Source: Cannabis sativa (Eukaryota > Streptophyta > Magnoliopsida > Rosales > Cannabaceae). From it: a DNA stretch of 64,000 nucleotides. Location: contig NC_083601.1 of assembly GCF_029168945.1 (NCBI RefSeq), positions 70,359,595 through 70,423,594 on the forward strand. Direction: 5' to 3'. A program made the position numbers and the translations under genes. Within the stretch, counting starts at the first letter, position 1. Each line of letters begins with the position of its first letter. Positions 46,428 through 57,194 of the stretch are shown in pieces. Under the pieces are notes generated by a model that saw only the letters and a list, made by a program, of their open reading frames with translations, had not been told where the DNA came from and did no database searches.

Positions 46428-47974
46428 TCAGTCAGCCCGCGGTGGAAGACGAGGTCCGATCCGTGCTTCAAGCTCAGCATCAAGTCTCTTCTTCTTTTCC
46501 CGAAATTTGGCAATCATGTCCTCGGGTTTGGGATAGAAGGAAAGCTTGATACTTTGATCGTTGGTGGCCCAAGCCATGTAGACACCATCATCAAAGCGCT
46601 TCGGGCACCGGGCACAGGAGACGGGAGAAAGGAGCTCGGCCCTCTTGGCCTTCCTAATAGACTGATCTTTATAGTCCCGAAGCTCCTTCAACTCCGCAGC
46701 CAGAGCGGCCTTGGATTCAATATCCGACTGGTGAGTCTCCTCTAGAGACCTCACCTTGGCGGCCATTTCGTCCAAAGCCTCCCTGGCCTCCCGAAGGTCC
46801 TGCCTAGCCTTCTCGGCAGCCTCGGTTTGAGCCCTTAGCTCCTCCTGATGATGGGCCTCCATCCTGCCTCTCCGCTGGGCCTCAGCCTGGATCATGTCCT
46901 CCGCCTGAGCCTCCCTCCGGATGGCCTCTTCCTCCCTGGCCTTGGCCTTCTCTTCCTTGGCCTTGGCCACTGCCTCCTGGCGCTCGGCAGCCTCCTGATA
47001 GATCTGCCTCTCCGCTGTAAGGTCTTGGAGGACCTTCTTGACATCGTTCATGTCCCCAAAATCGGACAGAGCGAAGCCATGGCTTATGATGTTCTTGGAG
47101 AGGCGACCAGCCTCAGCTGCAAGCTGAGCCATAACGGGGTATAAGGAAAAGTTTCTCAAAGGAAGAAAACGAAATACAAACACCAAGAAGGAAACGCAAG
47201 AAGTTGCAAAGTACTTACCACAGTGAGGGAATGGCTGAGGTCCTGGACTTGGAAGATGGAGTTCAGGGAAGCGCAAGTGGCAAATCGTTTGGGCGCACAG
47301 CGCGTAAGCTGAGAAGCGAACTCACCGGTCATTTCCGCGGCGAAGGGAGCCAGAGTGGGCCCTAGGAGGGGACGGAACCAGTCTGCCAAAGGATCCAGGT
47401 TGAGGTTCCACGGATCATGATAGTCCGGATGGTTAATGCTCGCCTCAACCTCCGCTCGCAGAATCCTCCTAAGGGCCTCCACATCGGCATATCCCCGGGA
47501 GTACTCGTCCATAGCGTAGTTGTGTTTGGCTATGCGAAGCTCCTGCCTTGCCTCATCCCCCGGAATCGGGGTAAGCTCAATGCGAGGAGGAGCAGGATTT
47601 TCCTCCATCGGAGAAACCCCGCCGTCTAGGCCATGAGCGGGAGTGTCGGCCCTCCGAGGCCTCTTCGGCTCGTCCTGGGCGATCATCTTGCCCTTACGCT
47701 TGCGAATCAGAGCCACTTCAGACTCCTCCTCGTCCTCCTCTGCTACCCTTTGGAAGAGCTTGAGGGTCTCGGCACCCTCGGCGGCTTCCTCCGAGAAGTC
47801 CCACCACTTTCCCCTGGCCTTCTCCGGAAGCACCTCCTCGTCATCCACCAAGTCGATGGTTTCGGGAGGAGCGCCGGAGGAAACCTTCAAGGAAGGGGCC
47901 GGGGGAGAGGGGGTGAAAGCCGGAGGAGCCACGGAGTATGGACCCCAGCCCGGCTTTTCCGGGATGGCATCCAT
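46428..47974 (-). CDS. Antisense gene, C-terminal module (spliced; coiled-coil protein)
   Basis: Two exons, 47974-47219 and 47123-46428, join in phase 0 across a 95-bp GT-AG intron to give 483 codons if read from the ATG at 47972-47974. The first exon encodes an acidic, proline-rich, disordered stretch and a segment with HNYAMDEYSRGYADVEALRR and DYHDPWNLNLDPLADWFRPLLG. The second exon encodes a ~140-residue highly charged coiled coil rich in Glu/Ala/Arg/Lys, then a tail ending GPRLPPRAD. Proteins of this architecture occur antisense in Tat elements (family knowledge); their function is unknown. It may form one gene with 48070-49569, but I could not prove an in-frame connection. Confidence 0.8.
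47124..47218 (-). other. Candidate intron in the antisense gene
   Basis: The donor reads CTGTG/GTAAGTAC (intron starts at 47218) and the acceptor ..GGCTCAG/CTTGCAG (intron ends at 47124). Removal joins the codon for Val to that for Leu without changing frame. The open frames overlap here, so splicing is not needed to escape a stop inside the coiled-coil frame, but it is the only way to link both exons. Confidence 0.8.
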
Positions 47975-48069
47975 GGAGGTACTGTTCGATAAAACAAGCA
48001 AGTGTTAAAAGTCCGTGAGAAACTACTTACAAAAAGGTGCGGCAAATAAACTACTCCTACCCGGACTCC

Positions 48070-49569
48070 CTAGTTCGGCCCTAGCAAAGTCCGAACTTTA
48101 ATGCGCGGCATCATCTCCAAGATAGCTGTCCGAGGGCCGAAACAGTGGACGCTATGTAAGCCGACAGACCTAAGGGAATAGGTTCGGAGGGCGGGGCCCA
48201 TCCGGGACCGACCTAGGTAATCTCCTAAGTTTGTAAAATAAAATTCCTTCAAATGATCCCCCCACCGGGTCGACGGCATCTTAAACCTACGGAGACGCTC
48301 GTCGAACCCTATGGGCCTACGACTGGTATATTCATCAACGGAAGGGACATATTGAATTATCAAAGGAGACTTACCACCAGCACCAGAAGTGCTAGCACCG
48401 GGAGCGCCCGAGTTTGGTTCGGGGACTGAAGGCTGGGGCCGGGAAGTCTGGTTCTCAGAAGAACCTTCAAGACGAAGGGGTCCCCCGGTGGAAGGACCTC
48501 CAATCTCTTCTTGAAGAATCTTGTCAAAAAATTTTGCTTCGGACTTCCCGCCAATGGCTTGGCTCCTCCGCACCACCGGGCTCCCCACGCGAAGCCCTCT
48601 CCCAGAGGCAGCCTGGGCACTAGAATACGCCTTCTCCTGGGCCTTCCGGTAGAGATAATCTTGGTACTTCTTCTCTACCGTAGCAATAAGCTCATCCCGG
48701 AAGGCCTTCTCCGCGACTGGCGCCCTCACGTTGGGGCAGATAACCTTGGAAAGGTTGGAGTCATCCACGGATTGGTGAGAAAGGATAAGTTTGGCCTTTC
48801 TGCAATTCTCCGTGGTGACCAAGCCCCCGACGTCAAGATCGGCATGGTCGTAAGAGGCGAAGGCTTGGGCCCTTCGAAGGAACGCCTGAGTGGTGAGCGT
48901 CCGCTGGTAAGGTGGGATCCGCACCCACTCCGTGAGAAGCTCCGGATGGTCCACGGCCCTAAAACTGGAGGAGAAGAAAAATCGGTGGCGGTACTCCTTA
49001 ACATGAGTCTGCCTGTTATACGGAACCACCCCTTCGTTAGCAGGGTGGATCCGGAACCCATAAAAACCGTCCTTAAGTTTGTCCCCTTTCTTGGGGACGG
49101 ATACAAGTTCGTAAAAATATAAAATCTCCGCCGGGCTGGGAGACCCCCAGCCGCGTGCGGCGTAAAAAATAAATAAGCCTGAGAGCAGGCGGTAAGCTTG
49201 AGGAATAAGTTGGTATGGCGCAAGGCCGACAAATACAAGAAAATCAACAAAATAGTCCTGGAGCGGGAGCATTGCACCGGCCATCAGATGGGTCTGACTC
49301 CAAGCCCCGAAGCCATCATAGTTGAGGTTGGGTGTCTCGAGTCACGGGGAGGCGGTGGAAGGTCACGAGGTAGAGGGTTTGATTCCGGCTACATTAATAA
49401 TGTTCTCCAGCTGGTGAGGGCAGGTCAGGGTCGATCGAAGCTCGGCCGCTTCCCAGCCGGTAGCGCGGGACTTGTACCCCTCCTGGGCGACAGGTCCCAG
49501 AGAAACCTCCTCCAGGGTGGCAATATTCTTCCCCTTCTTCTTCGAGGACTTCGAGCCAGAAGCAGACAT
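48070..49569 (-). CDS. Antisense gene, N-terminal module (putative gypsy-type transposon protein)
   Basis: The likely start ATG at 49567-49569 opens a 68-codon frame (MSASGSKSSKKKGKN..) that stops near 49363. The main open part is 49284-48070 (404 codons). Its first ~170 residues (LQDYFVDFLVFVGLAPYQLIPQAYRLLSGLFIFY, HVKEYRHRFFF, WVRIPPYQRT; written here as separate motifs) resemble the plant family called 'putative gypsy type transposon' (PF04195). The in-frame sequence just upstream of 49284 (YDGFGAWSQTHL) still belongs to the domain, so one frame break lies near 49340. The C-terminal half is low-complexity with RRPIGFDERLRRF near its end. Function unknown. Confidence 0.75.
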
Positions 49570-49577
49570 GTTGTGCT

Positions 49578-49987
49578 CTGAGAAAAACGAAAAGAAAAAA
49601 CCCAGCAGTTAGGCCCCGTATCAAACCCTAAACCAGAAAAAAGGGAGTGGGGGTCCCCTAACCGCTGGAAAGAGGCCCCCTCCGGACACGTGTCACCTGG
49701 GAAACTCGAAAGAGAATCCCTGAACAAGTGTCGGGTGCAGTAAAATCACAGTAAAAGTGGTTTTGCAAAAAGGAAAAGAAAAGTCTTCCTATGCCCTAAG
49801 CAAATGCTAAACGAAGGATACACGGCCTTCTTCAAACGAAACTGTACGCCCACAACTAATACAGTAAAACGTAAAACAGAACTCGAAGAACTCAAGCACT
49901 CACGCTCTAGAAATCTCTAAGTACGAACCCAGAAAACAAACAAAATAGATGTAAGCATGTTATTATCTAAAGATGCAAAAAACTTAC
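49578..49987 (-). other. Candidate 5'-UTR intron of the antisense gene
   Basis: The minus strand shows a donor CAACT/GTAAGTT (first intron base 49987) and an acceptor TTTTTCTCAG/AGCAC (last intron base 49578). The acceptor lies 8 bases before the ATG at 49569, after a pyrimidine-rich tract. Length 410 bp. Leader introns are common in plant genes. Confidence 0.6.
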
Positions 49988-50185
49988 AGTTGATTGTTGA
50001 ACTGGGGGTACTGGGTATGATTGAGCGAGAGTTGAGAAGCACTGGCAAACCCAAACACTGGAAAATTACAGAAAGTGTTTAAGTGTTCAGACGGTTTGTG
50101 CTACTTTGAGGAATTTTTCTCTCTGAGAAATTCAAGCAAAAGTGGTAAGGAATGAAAAGTAACCGAAATGAAGGAAAGGTGGTGG

Positions 50186-50195
50186 CTTTTATAGG
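50186..50195 (-). promoter_or_regulatory. TATA box of the antisense gene
   Basis: CCTATAAAAG on the minus strand matches the plant TATA consensus. It is about 200 bp upstream of the candidate leader intron and 620 bp upstream of the ATG. It sits between the antisense gene and the 3' LTR, so the gene appears to have its own promoter rather than using the LTR. Confidence 0.6.
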
Positions 50196-50609
50196 CAAAA
50201 GTGCATGAGGAACAGGCGTCTTCACCTACCAATCGTACGGTAGGGGAAACGCACGATTCGAATTCCCAACAGATCAACGGGCCAGATCAATCCGCCATTA
50301 AGGCGGTGCAAACGTTTGAGTATCCGCCTGACACCATCAATGCGCCGCATCAATCATGGGGCGTGAAACGAATCGACCTCTGCAAAAGTGAATCACTGCA
50401 TTTAATGCCATTATTAGACACACCTTCACGCGCCCCAAGTCGTATCATAAGACCGAGGAGGCGGCTGGAAACATTCCTACGAACAAGCGTATTGTCGCAT
50501 TAAATAACATCATTTAATGTGCCCCCACGCGCTCGAGACTCGAGCTGGGGAAACGAGGAGTCAACTGGAGACACTTGAACAAGCCTTGGTTTATTTTTAC
50601 TAAGTAAAC
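50196..50609. other. Region between antisense promoter and PPT
   Basis: No gene. It contains a 15-bp palindrome GCTCGAGACTCGAGC (50531-50545), a near-palindrome around CCTACCAATCG..GGTAGG (50226-50245) and several short inverted repeats. It would be upstream promoter DNA for the antisense gene and 3' untranslated DNA for the genomic transcript. Confidence 0.4.
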
Positions 50610-50626
50610 AAGGCTTGGGGGGTAAA
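50610..50626 (+). other. Polypurine tract of the Tat element
   Basis: AAGGCTTGGGGGGTAAA lies directly before the 3' LTR start TGTTGCTCC, the expected primer site for plus-strand synthesis. Confidence 0.85.
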
Positions 50627-51407
50627 TGTTGCTCCTAAAATCGCCCAATATACGTGGACCAGTCAGGAAGGGACACGTGGATCAAATTACTTGAGAAGAA
50701 CTGCTAAGTCTTTGTATGACACCAGGAAGCGTTATTCGCATGGGTCCCGGAAGATGCACCCGGAGTACAAGGTACTCCCGGAAGCGAGCATAGCTTAAAG
50801 GCACTCCGGGATGTGTCAGGTCTCTCCCGAGACATCAAGTCGCATTTAATGCTGCATGGGAGGAAGCGTGTTGGGACTGTAACACGCAATAAAGTCTGAC
50901 GGCACATCCCCCAAACAGCAGCGCTACAGTAATGATCATTTAAGTCTAGCGACGGCTACTCTGCGAAGAGTCACGTCAATCATAAGACAAAAAGAACATT
51001 CTCCATAAAAACCCTACAGCACCTAGGGATTTGACCATGCATCACCCATGGTATATTCATCGGAAATGCCCAACTTTATGGATACTTACAGACACATGTG
51101 TAAGTACAATTCTAGGGATTGCCCCACTAAAACACTATAAATACCCCCTCAAAGCTCATTTAATGGGGTCGGAGAATCTTGGCTGCTTAAGAGCAAACAG
51201 AGAAAAAACTCACCAAGAACATTCTTTGTATTAAAGAGAGAAACATTCTCCCAAGTGTAGAATCTGTATTAAAGATATCCATAAATATCAGTGGCTCGTG
51301 GACTAAGGCTCATTAACGCCCCAACCACGTAAAAAGTCTTCATCTCGCTTTCTTACAGCTCATTATTATATTCATATTTTATTAGTTGCCGAAAACCTCG
51401 GTCAACA
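50627..51407 (+). repeat. 3' LTR of the Tat element
   Basis: 781 bp, same ends and length as the 5' LTR, followed by the TSD GCTAC (51408-51412) and the resumed LARD internal sequence. Confidence 0.95.
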
Positions 51408-51412
51408 GCTAC

Positions 51413-54400
51413 CATTAGGGTGATCCATACCATATAAAACACTTACAAACTACTTATCTTTCGAGATTAAACGGTACGAAATTGCTAATGAACGTTCCTC
51501 CATTAGGGAGGATTACTCACTAAAACAAACGCGATGTAAAACCAACAATGGAGATCAAATATCTTAATAATAAAGCTCATTATTTAAAGAGAGTTTATTT
51601 TCTTTGATTCTCTTTATTTAACCTATTTATTTTAAATATATATTTATTTAATTAAAATTTCCAATTTAGAATGAAAAATTCTAAATATAAATTTTAATTT
51701 AATATTTATAAATTTTACTTAGATGGATATGAAAATAACATGAATTATTTCCATCTTAGTAATAATTTCCAATAAATATTTAGAAAAATATTTAATTTAA
51801 GTTGTTACAAAATTAATTTAAATTAATTTACAACTCAAATTTAATTTTCTATAAATATATATTGCATTTCGAAAAATTAAAGTATTTAAGGGTACAATTT
51901 TCGAAAATGCATGTTAAAATAAAAAATAAATCCTGGAAAAATTATTCTAATTTTAATGTTGGCCCAAAATTAATTAATAAAATTAATTTACAACAAAAAA
52001 TATAATTTTCCTATTTAATTAAATATATATAAGAAAAATTTCAAATATTTAAGTATGATGATGAAAACCAACTTAAATATTAATTTTCTATTTAATTAAA
52101 TATACTAGAAAAAATACTTCAAGCAAAAATATCACCTATCTATATTTTCCTTTGACTAATTAATTAAATTTCTAATAAAATATATTTTACTTCATTTATT
52201 TTAATTAATCCTTAAATGAAAAAATCATTGATTTAAGTTGGTCCAAAATTAAAATAAATAATTTACAACTTTAATCTATTTTTCAAATAAAATTCGAAAT
52301 TCCAGCATTTAAGAAATGCAATTTCGAAATTTGATTAATAAAATAAAGAAAAAATATATTTTGAAAATTATTTAAATTTAGTTGAAAAAATAAATTTCAA
52401 ATAAAAATAATTTTCTATTTAATTAAGTGTCATGAAAAAGAAATATTTAAGTATCATGATGAAAATCCACTTAGATATTTAATTGTCAAATTAATTAAAT
52501 GTATTAAATTCAAGAAATAAATAATTAAGTGTAAAGAAGGCTTAATTATTAATCTCTAGTTTAATACTAGGAAAAATATACTTAAAATAAATTGTACCGA
52601 AATTAATTATTTAAATAATTAATTTCACAATGTATAATATTTTCCTATTTAATATTAGAAATAATAAGTAGTCTAGAAATAACTATCTAGAAAATATCTT
52701 ATTTGACTAAGTATCTTTTCCACAAAATTTGAAAAAATATCTAATTTAAGTTGTATTAGAAAAAATCTAGAACTTAAATATTTTCAAATTTAAATTTAAT
52801 TAAATATCAAAAATTAAGTTGTAACCACTTAATTTGAAAATATTTCATTTTAAGTTAATATACGAAAAGATATCAACTTAAAAAAAAATATCTAAAGAAT
52901 CTTAATAACCAATTCCTAAATTTCCTCAACTTAATTTTGAAATTTTAAATCAAAAAGATATTCAGATTTAAGTTGATTAGTTAGAGATAACTAAATATCA
53001 ACTTAAATAGGAATATTTAATGAAAAATTTAAATTAAGCTTCAGAAAGAATCTAGATGGTTATAATTCTATATTTAATTAAATACAAGAAAATACATATA
53101 GTTTAGCTTAGAATAAAATTCTTTAAACTATAATTTTCTAAAATTAATTACAAAAATAAATGACATTAATTATGTTGCTAATCAATTTTATTAGGTTAAA
53201 CTAGTTTAATTAACCTAGTACAGTTATTCAAATCCTGCAAATGGGCCTTCACAATTGGGGTGGTTCATGTGAGGGGGTGCTGGGTTCAGTATGTCGTACC
53301 CACTACTATGGCTCCCAACTCTCACACAAGGCCCAAAAGAGAGGAATTTAACCTTAAAATGAACAACTGTTATTAATTGAATAGGCCCAAAAACTAAATG
53401 GGCCTAAATAAAATTTATCAAGAACTATGATATTTCATTTAGCAATAACAACCTATATGAATCTATAATGAAATTAAACAGATAGGCTCACACAGGCACA
53501 CTTTGGATGGGTCCTATCATGTTGCTAGGTCATACACAGATGAAAGAAGATTGTAAATATACCTGTTACAAATTATTTACTTGACCAAGGGAGCCATGAG
53601 TTAAAATCAGATCATTGGATGCATTGACAAGTTAACCATGGCTATTTGCAATCAAGCAATAATAGGTTTTAAAAACTTACAAACAAGCTAAAATATATAC
53701 TCCTGCAACAAGGTTAGCTAGATAGTTTGATGTAGGATTTATTTAATTTTAAATAAATAATTTCGAAAAATAATTAATAAAAAAAAATTTTGAAAATTTA
53801 AAAAGTTTTAAAAAAAAATTAAAATTCGAAATTAATAAAAAAAATATTTAAAATTAAACCTACAATTTTGAAATATTAGGTTTCAACCAACCTAAATATC
53901 ATTTCAAAATTTGCTAACTAGTTTTAAAAATTAAATGTTATTTTATAAATAAAATTTAATAAAAAATTAAAAAAGATAAATGAATATCTTTTTCAGATTT
54001 TAAATGTAATTTAAATAAATAAAATAACAAAATTTAACAGTTAGCAAAATATCTTACATCTATTTAAAATTACATGATTATAATTATCTTATTTTAAATT
54101 TAAATAAGGTCAAATTATTTAAAAAAAATTAATTTAAAAAATTTAATATCTGACCTTAAATTTAAAAATAAGATAAGATATAATCATATTTAAAAATAAG
54201 ATAGATAATTAAGCAAAAAGATAGATATTTACTATTTTCAAATTCAAATTACACTAATATCATGAATTAAATTTAAAAAATATTAATTAATTTAATTATG
54301 ATAATTAGAATTGAATTAGGAATAGTAAATGTATAAATACATAACTACACAAAAAATCGAAAGTTAAATCCATGAAAAAGTATGAAAAATCAAAGAAAAA

Positions 54401-54436
54401 CGAAAAAATTGCGAGCTGTACGGACGGGATGCTGTG
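51413..54436 (-). repeat. LARD copy D internal region, part 2
   Basis: Continues 39085 after the Tat insertion. 51413-53310 corresponds to 2425-3890 of copy A. 53310-54431 is leader-proximal sequence also seen at 63310-64000. Very AT-rich with recurring short segments such as 'tttaattaaat' and 'aatatttaagtatcatgatg'. No coding region. It ends with the left TSD (CTGTG, 54432-54436) of the chromovirus insertion. Confidence 0.78.
54065..54205. repeat. Long AT-rich inverted repeat (hairpin) in the LARD leader
   Basis: The core arm 54084-54112 (ttatcttattttaaattt..aggtca) pairs with 54151-54176 (tgacctta..aagataa). Pairing extends outward through 'tgattata' and 'tataatca' with small bulges, giving arms of about 50 bases and a loop of about 38. 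Confidence 0.65.
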
Positions 54437-55143
54437 TGTGATGGGCCGCCTATTTGGACACCCCAAGTAGGTGGAGCGTGCGGCACTTTCTGGCACACCG
54501 AGCGAGCAAGTCAGCCTAAACGCGCTTGCAGGCAAACAAGTTCAAAGGTTAGGCACAATACATGTCTCGCACATGTTGAGTGCAAACAAGAAGCATGAGC
54601 AAGCAAACACAAAGCGTCCCCAAGGACCAATCTCACACAACCCACAAGCAAACATATAGACAGATGGCACGCAATGGCCCAACAAAGGCAACAAAGAGGC
54701 ATCACAAAGACCATATAGAAGCATACACAAGAAGCATGGATAAACATCTTTTTATTAATATATGGCCTTGATAGGGCAAGGGAGTACACAGCTGGGCCCC
54801 TATCATGCTGGTGACAAGGTGCTTCATAAGTCACCTGGTGACCAACCCCCCCCTAAACAGCTTATTGGGGTTTTAAGGGATTTCCAGGAACATAGATGAT
54901 TTTAGCTCTGTAGACATATGTGAAGGAAATACAAAGAAAGAAAGCTAAACAACAAAAGGTTCCCAACCCCCATGAGGTGCTTGGTGCAAGACTTGACTAA
55001 TGATCAAGCACCAAGGCATGCTCATGTTACGAAATACCCCAATGAGGTGCTTGGTACAAGACTTGACTAATGATCAAGCACCAAGACATGGTTATGTTAC
55101 AAAATGGCCCTATTGTGGGTGTGCCATGGGGCAGCACGCCACA
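54437..55143 (-). repeat. Chromovirus 3' LTR
   Basis: 707 bp between the TSD and the PPT complement (55144-55160; AAGTGGGGGAGAA on the minus strand). It contains a two-unit 70-bp repeat at 54972-55111 near the U3 edge. Confidence 0.93.
54972..55111. repeat. 70-bp direct repeat with hairpin and W-box in the chromovirus LTR
   Basis: Two adjacent 70-bp units. Each contains GGTGCTTG and its inverse CAAGCACC about 21 bases apart (54976-54983 with 55005-55012; again 70 bases later), with TTGACT between them. TTGAC(C/T) is the W-box core bound by WRKY factors (established). The 5' LTR has the same two units (about 60312-60451). Confidence 0.7.
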
Positions 55144-55154
55144 TTCTCCCCCAC

Positions 55155-55760
55155 TTAATTGTTCCGCGTCCTCGACGAACCTGCTGCATGATCTTCAGTC
55201 TTCTGTATAAACTGCTGCAAGTCCTCCGCCTTTTCCCAGCTGATCTCGTCATCAGCAAGGCCCTTCCATTTGACCAGGTACTCTTTTCTCTTCTTTTTCT
55301 TCACACGAACAGTTATTTCGGCAAGGATTTCTTCTGGTTCTCTGCTGTTGCGTCGTTGAATGCTGATGTCGTCCCTGGTAGACTGGTTGCGTGCTGGATC
55401 TTCTGGATCTTCATGATATGGCTTGAGGTTGCTGACGTGCAGGACCGGGTGTATCTTCATCCATGAAGGTAGTTCGAATTTGTAGGATGCTAGGCCAATT
55501 TTGGAGATGACTGGAACAGGGCCCTCGTATTTGCGTACCAATCTGATGTCCTTGTCCCCTCGGAATCTCAATTGTTCTGGCCGCAGTTTGATCAACACTA
55601 AGTCACCTGTCTTGAACTCCAGCAGTCGGCGTTTCTGATCTGCCCACTTCTTCATTCTTCGTGAAGCTTTCTCTAAATATGCTTGGGCAATCTCTGTGTT
55701 CTTCTTCCAGTCTTTTGTAAAATTAAAGGCCCGCAGATTCCGTCTGTGGTATTCATCCAC
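55155..55760 (-). pseudogene. Chromovirus integrase C-terminus and chromodomain (open segment)
   Basis: 201 open codons. The integrase C-terminal domain (GDLVLIKLRP..KYEGPVPVISKIGLASYKFELP..HPVLHVSNLKPYHED) is followed by a chromodomain, EILAEITVRVKKKKRKEYLVKWKG..ISWEKAEDLQ (motifs near residues 143-190), and a short tail. Chromodomains guide insertion to marked chromatin (family knowledge). The TAA stop (55155-55157) lies 11 bases from the LTR, inside the PPT region. The upstream core is broken. Confidence 0.92.
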
Positions 55761-56508
55761 TGTGTGGGGGTAACAGTGGTTGCTGTCCGTTCACAACTTC
55801 AAAAGGGCTCTTATTTGATGAAGAACTCTTTTGAGAGTTGAAACAGAATTGAGCTACATCTAGTAGTTGCAGCTAATTCTTCTGGTTGGCATTGAAAAGT
55901 GCCACAAATACTCCTCCAACATCCCATTGAATCTTTCTGTCTGCCCATCTGTCTGTGGATGGTAGCTCGAGGATATGTTCATCTGTGACCCAAGAAGCTT
56001 AAATAATTTGGACTAGAATGTCCCTGTGAATCTTCGATCTCGGTCACTTACTATGTTCTAGGGTACTCCCCAGTACTTTACTATATGCTTGAAGAAAAGT
56101 TGAAATTTGTCTCTTCTGGGACCTTTGCTTCGACACTAGGATGAAGGTTGCATACTTAGAAAATCTGTCCACGATCACCAAGATTGCATTCAAGTCTCCA
56201 GTCTTCGGCAAACCTGAAATGAAATCAAGCGAGACACTCTCCCATGTTCTGCTTGGGACCGACAATGGTTCTAACAACCCTAGCGTCTTATGCCTCTCCA
56301 CTTTGTCTTGTTGGCAGACGAGAAAGGTCCTTGTGTAGTCCACCACATCTTCCCGCATCTGCGGCCAGTAGTACCCATGCTTCAAAAGGGCATGTGTCCT
56401 ATGCCACCCTTGATGACCCGCCCATAACGTGTCATGACACTCACTCAGCAGCGTCCTCCTTAGATCGCCTGCCTTCGGAACAAACAAATATGCCAACCTT
56501 TGGCCCAC
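55761..56508 (-). pseudogene. Chromovirus integrase zinc finger and catalytic core
   Basis: Open from 56508 to 56044: zinc finger with H25, H32 and C65, but Phe at position 62 where the other Cys belongs; first catalytic Asp at residue 95 (SLDFISGLP). Below 56044 the same domain continues with VSDRDRRF (second Asp) and QTDGQTERF (Glu) but contains in-frame stops near 56055, 56010 and 55855. Not functional. Confidence 0.9.
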
Positions 56509-56560
56509 AAGAGGTCATCCTGTACCCAAAACTGAGTTGTCTTTCCCTTTCTTGCGAGAG

Positions 56561-57182
56561 TCATGATGTCTTTGCAACTGGGTCCTTCTCTAGGTTCTCC
56601 TTGATGCGCTCTTTGATTGGTGTACCCACTTGGCTAGCTGACATGCCCGCTAACACCTTTAGCGCCGCCAATTCAGCTTTACGACTGAGGGCATCAGCTG
56701 CCTGATTAAGACGTCCAGCCTTGTGCTCGAAGTAGAAGTCGAATTCTGCCAAGAATTCCTGCAATCTGGCCTGCTTGGGAGTCAGTTTTGGCTGCGTGAG
56801 GAAATGACTAACAGCCGTATTGTCCGTCTTCACAACAAACTTTGACCCTAGTAAGTAATGCCTCCACATCCGTAAACAATGAATAACTTCCAAGAGCTCC
56901 TTTCTCTTGCGCAGTGTACCGCCTCTCTGCTTCGAAAAGCTTGCGGCTCTCAAATGCCACGGGGTGGCCCTCCTGCACGAGTACCCCTCCTAAAGCATAA
57001 TCTGATGCAACAGTCTGTACTTCAAAGGGCTTGCATACATCAGGCAAGGCTAATACAGGATCTTCGACCATGGCTTCCTTCAGACTTCGAAAAGCTTCTT
57101 CGCACTTCTCCGACCACGTCCATGTAACACCCTTCTTCAATAACTCTGTTAAGGGTATCGCTCTTCTCGAATAGCCCTCCAC
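56561..57182 (-). pseudogene. Chromovirus RNase H
   Basis: Two overlapping frames: 57182-56808 (..GYSRRAIPLTELLKKG, FEVQTVASDYALGGVLVQEG) and 56953-56561 (ELLEVIHCLRMWRHYLLGSKFVVKTDN, DALSRK). The first catalytic Asp (normally QTDASD) is Val. A frameshift near 56880 separates the halves. A TAG after FLGLAN (57195-57197) cuts it from RT. Confidence 0.9.
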
Positions 57183-57194
57183 AAATCTTCTATA

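Larger units (their letters stand above)
39091..51407 (+). mobile_element. Young Tat/Retand-type Ty3-gypsy retrotransposon with an antisense gene
   Basis: A 12,317-bp element with two 781-bp LTRs (TGTTGCTCC..GGTCAACA) and TSD GCTAC at 39086-39090 and 51408-51412. Plus-strand order: LTR, non-iMet PBS, gag, protease, RT, RNase H, archaeal-type RNase H, integrase. An antisense gene (46428-49569), PPT and LTR follow. The double RNase H and the antisense ORF between pol and the 3' LTR are hallmarks of the Tat lineage (family knowledge). The LTRs differ at only three positions and no indels, so insertion is very recent. Even so, gag-pol contains many frameshifts as read. Confidence 0.95.

Noticed and set aside
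46848..47144. Plus-strand open frame opposite the coiled coil
   Set aside because: Shadow of the low-complexity antisense coding sequence; no motif.
47982..48030. Possible 49-bp intron linking the two halves of the antisense gene
   Set aside because: Donor GTAAGTAG and acceptor AACAG are present, but 49 bp is below the usual plant minimum, and the upstream frame still meets a TAG, so splicing here does not join the frames.
48511..49122. Plus-strand open frame of 203 codons
   Set aside because: Shadow of the N-terminal antisense ORF, which has the family-like motifs.
55104..55466. Plus-strand open frame with hydrophobic stretches
   Set aside because: Lies opposite the chromodomain segment, which is clearly the coding strand.
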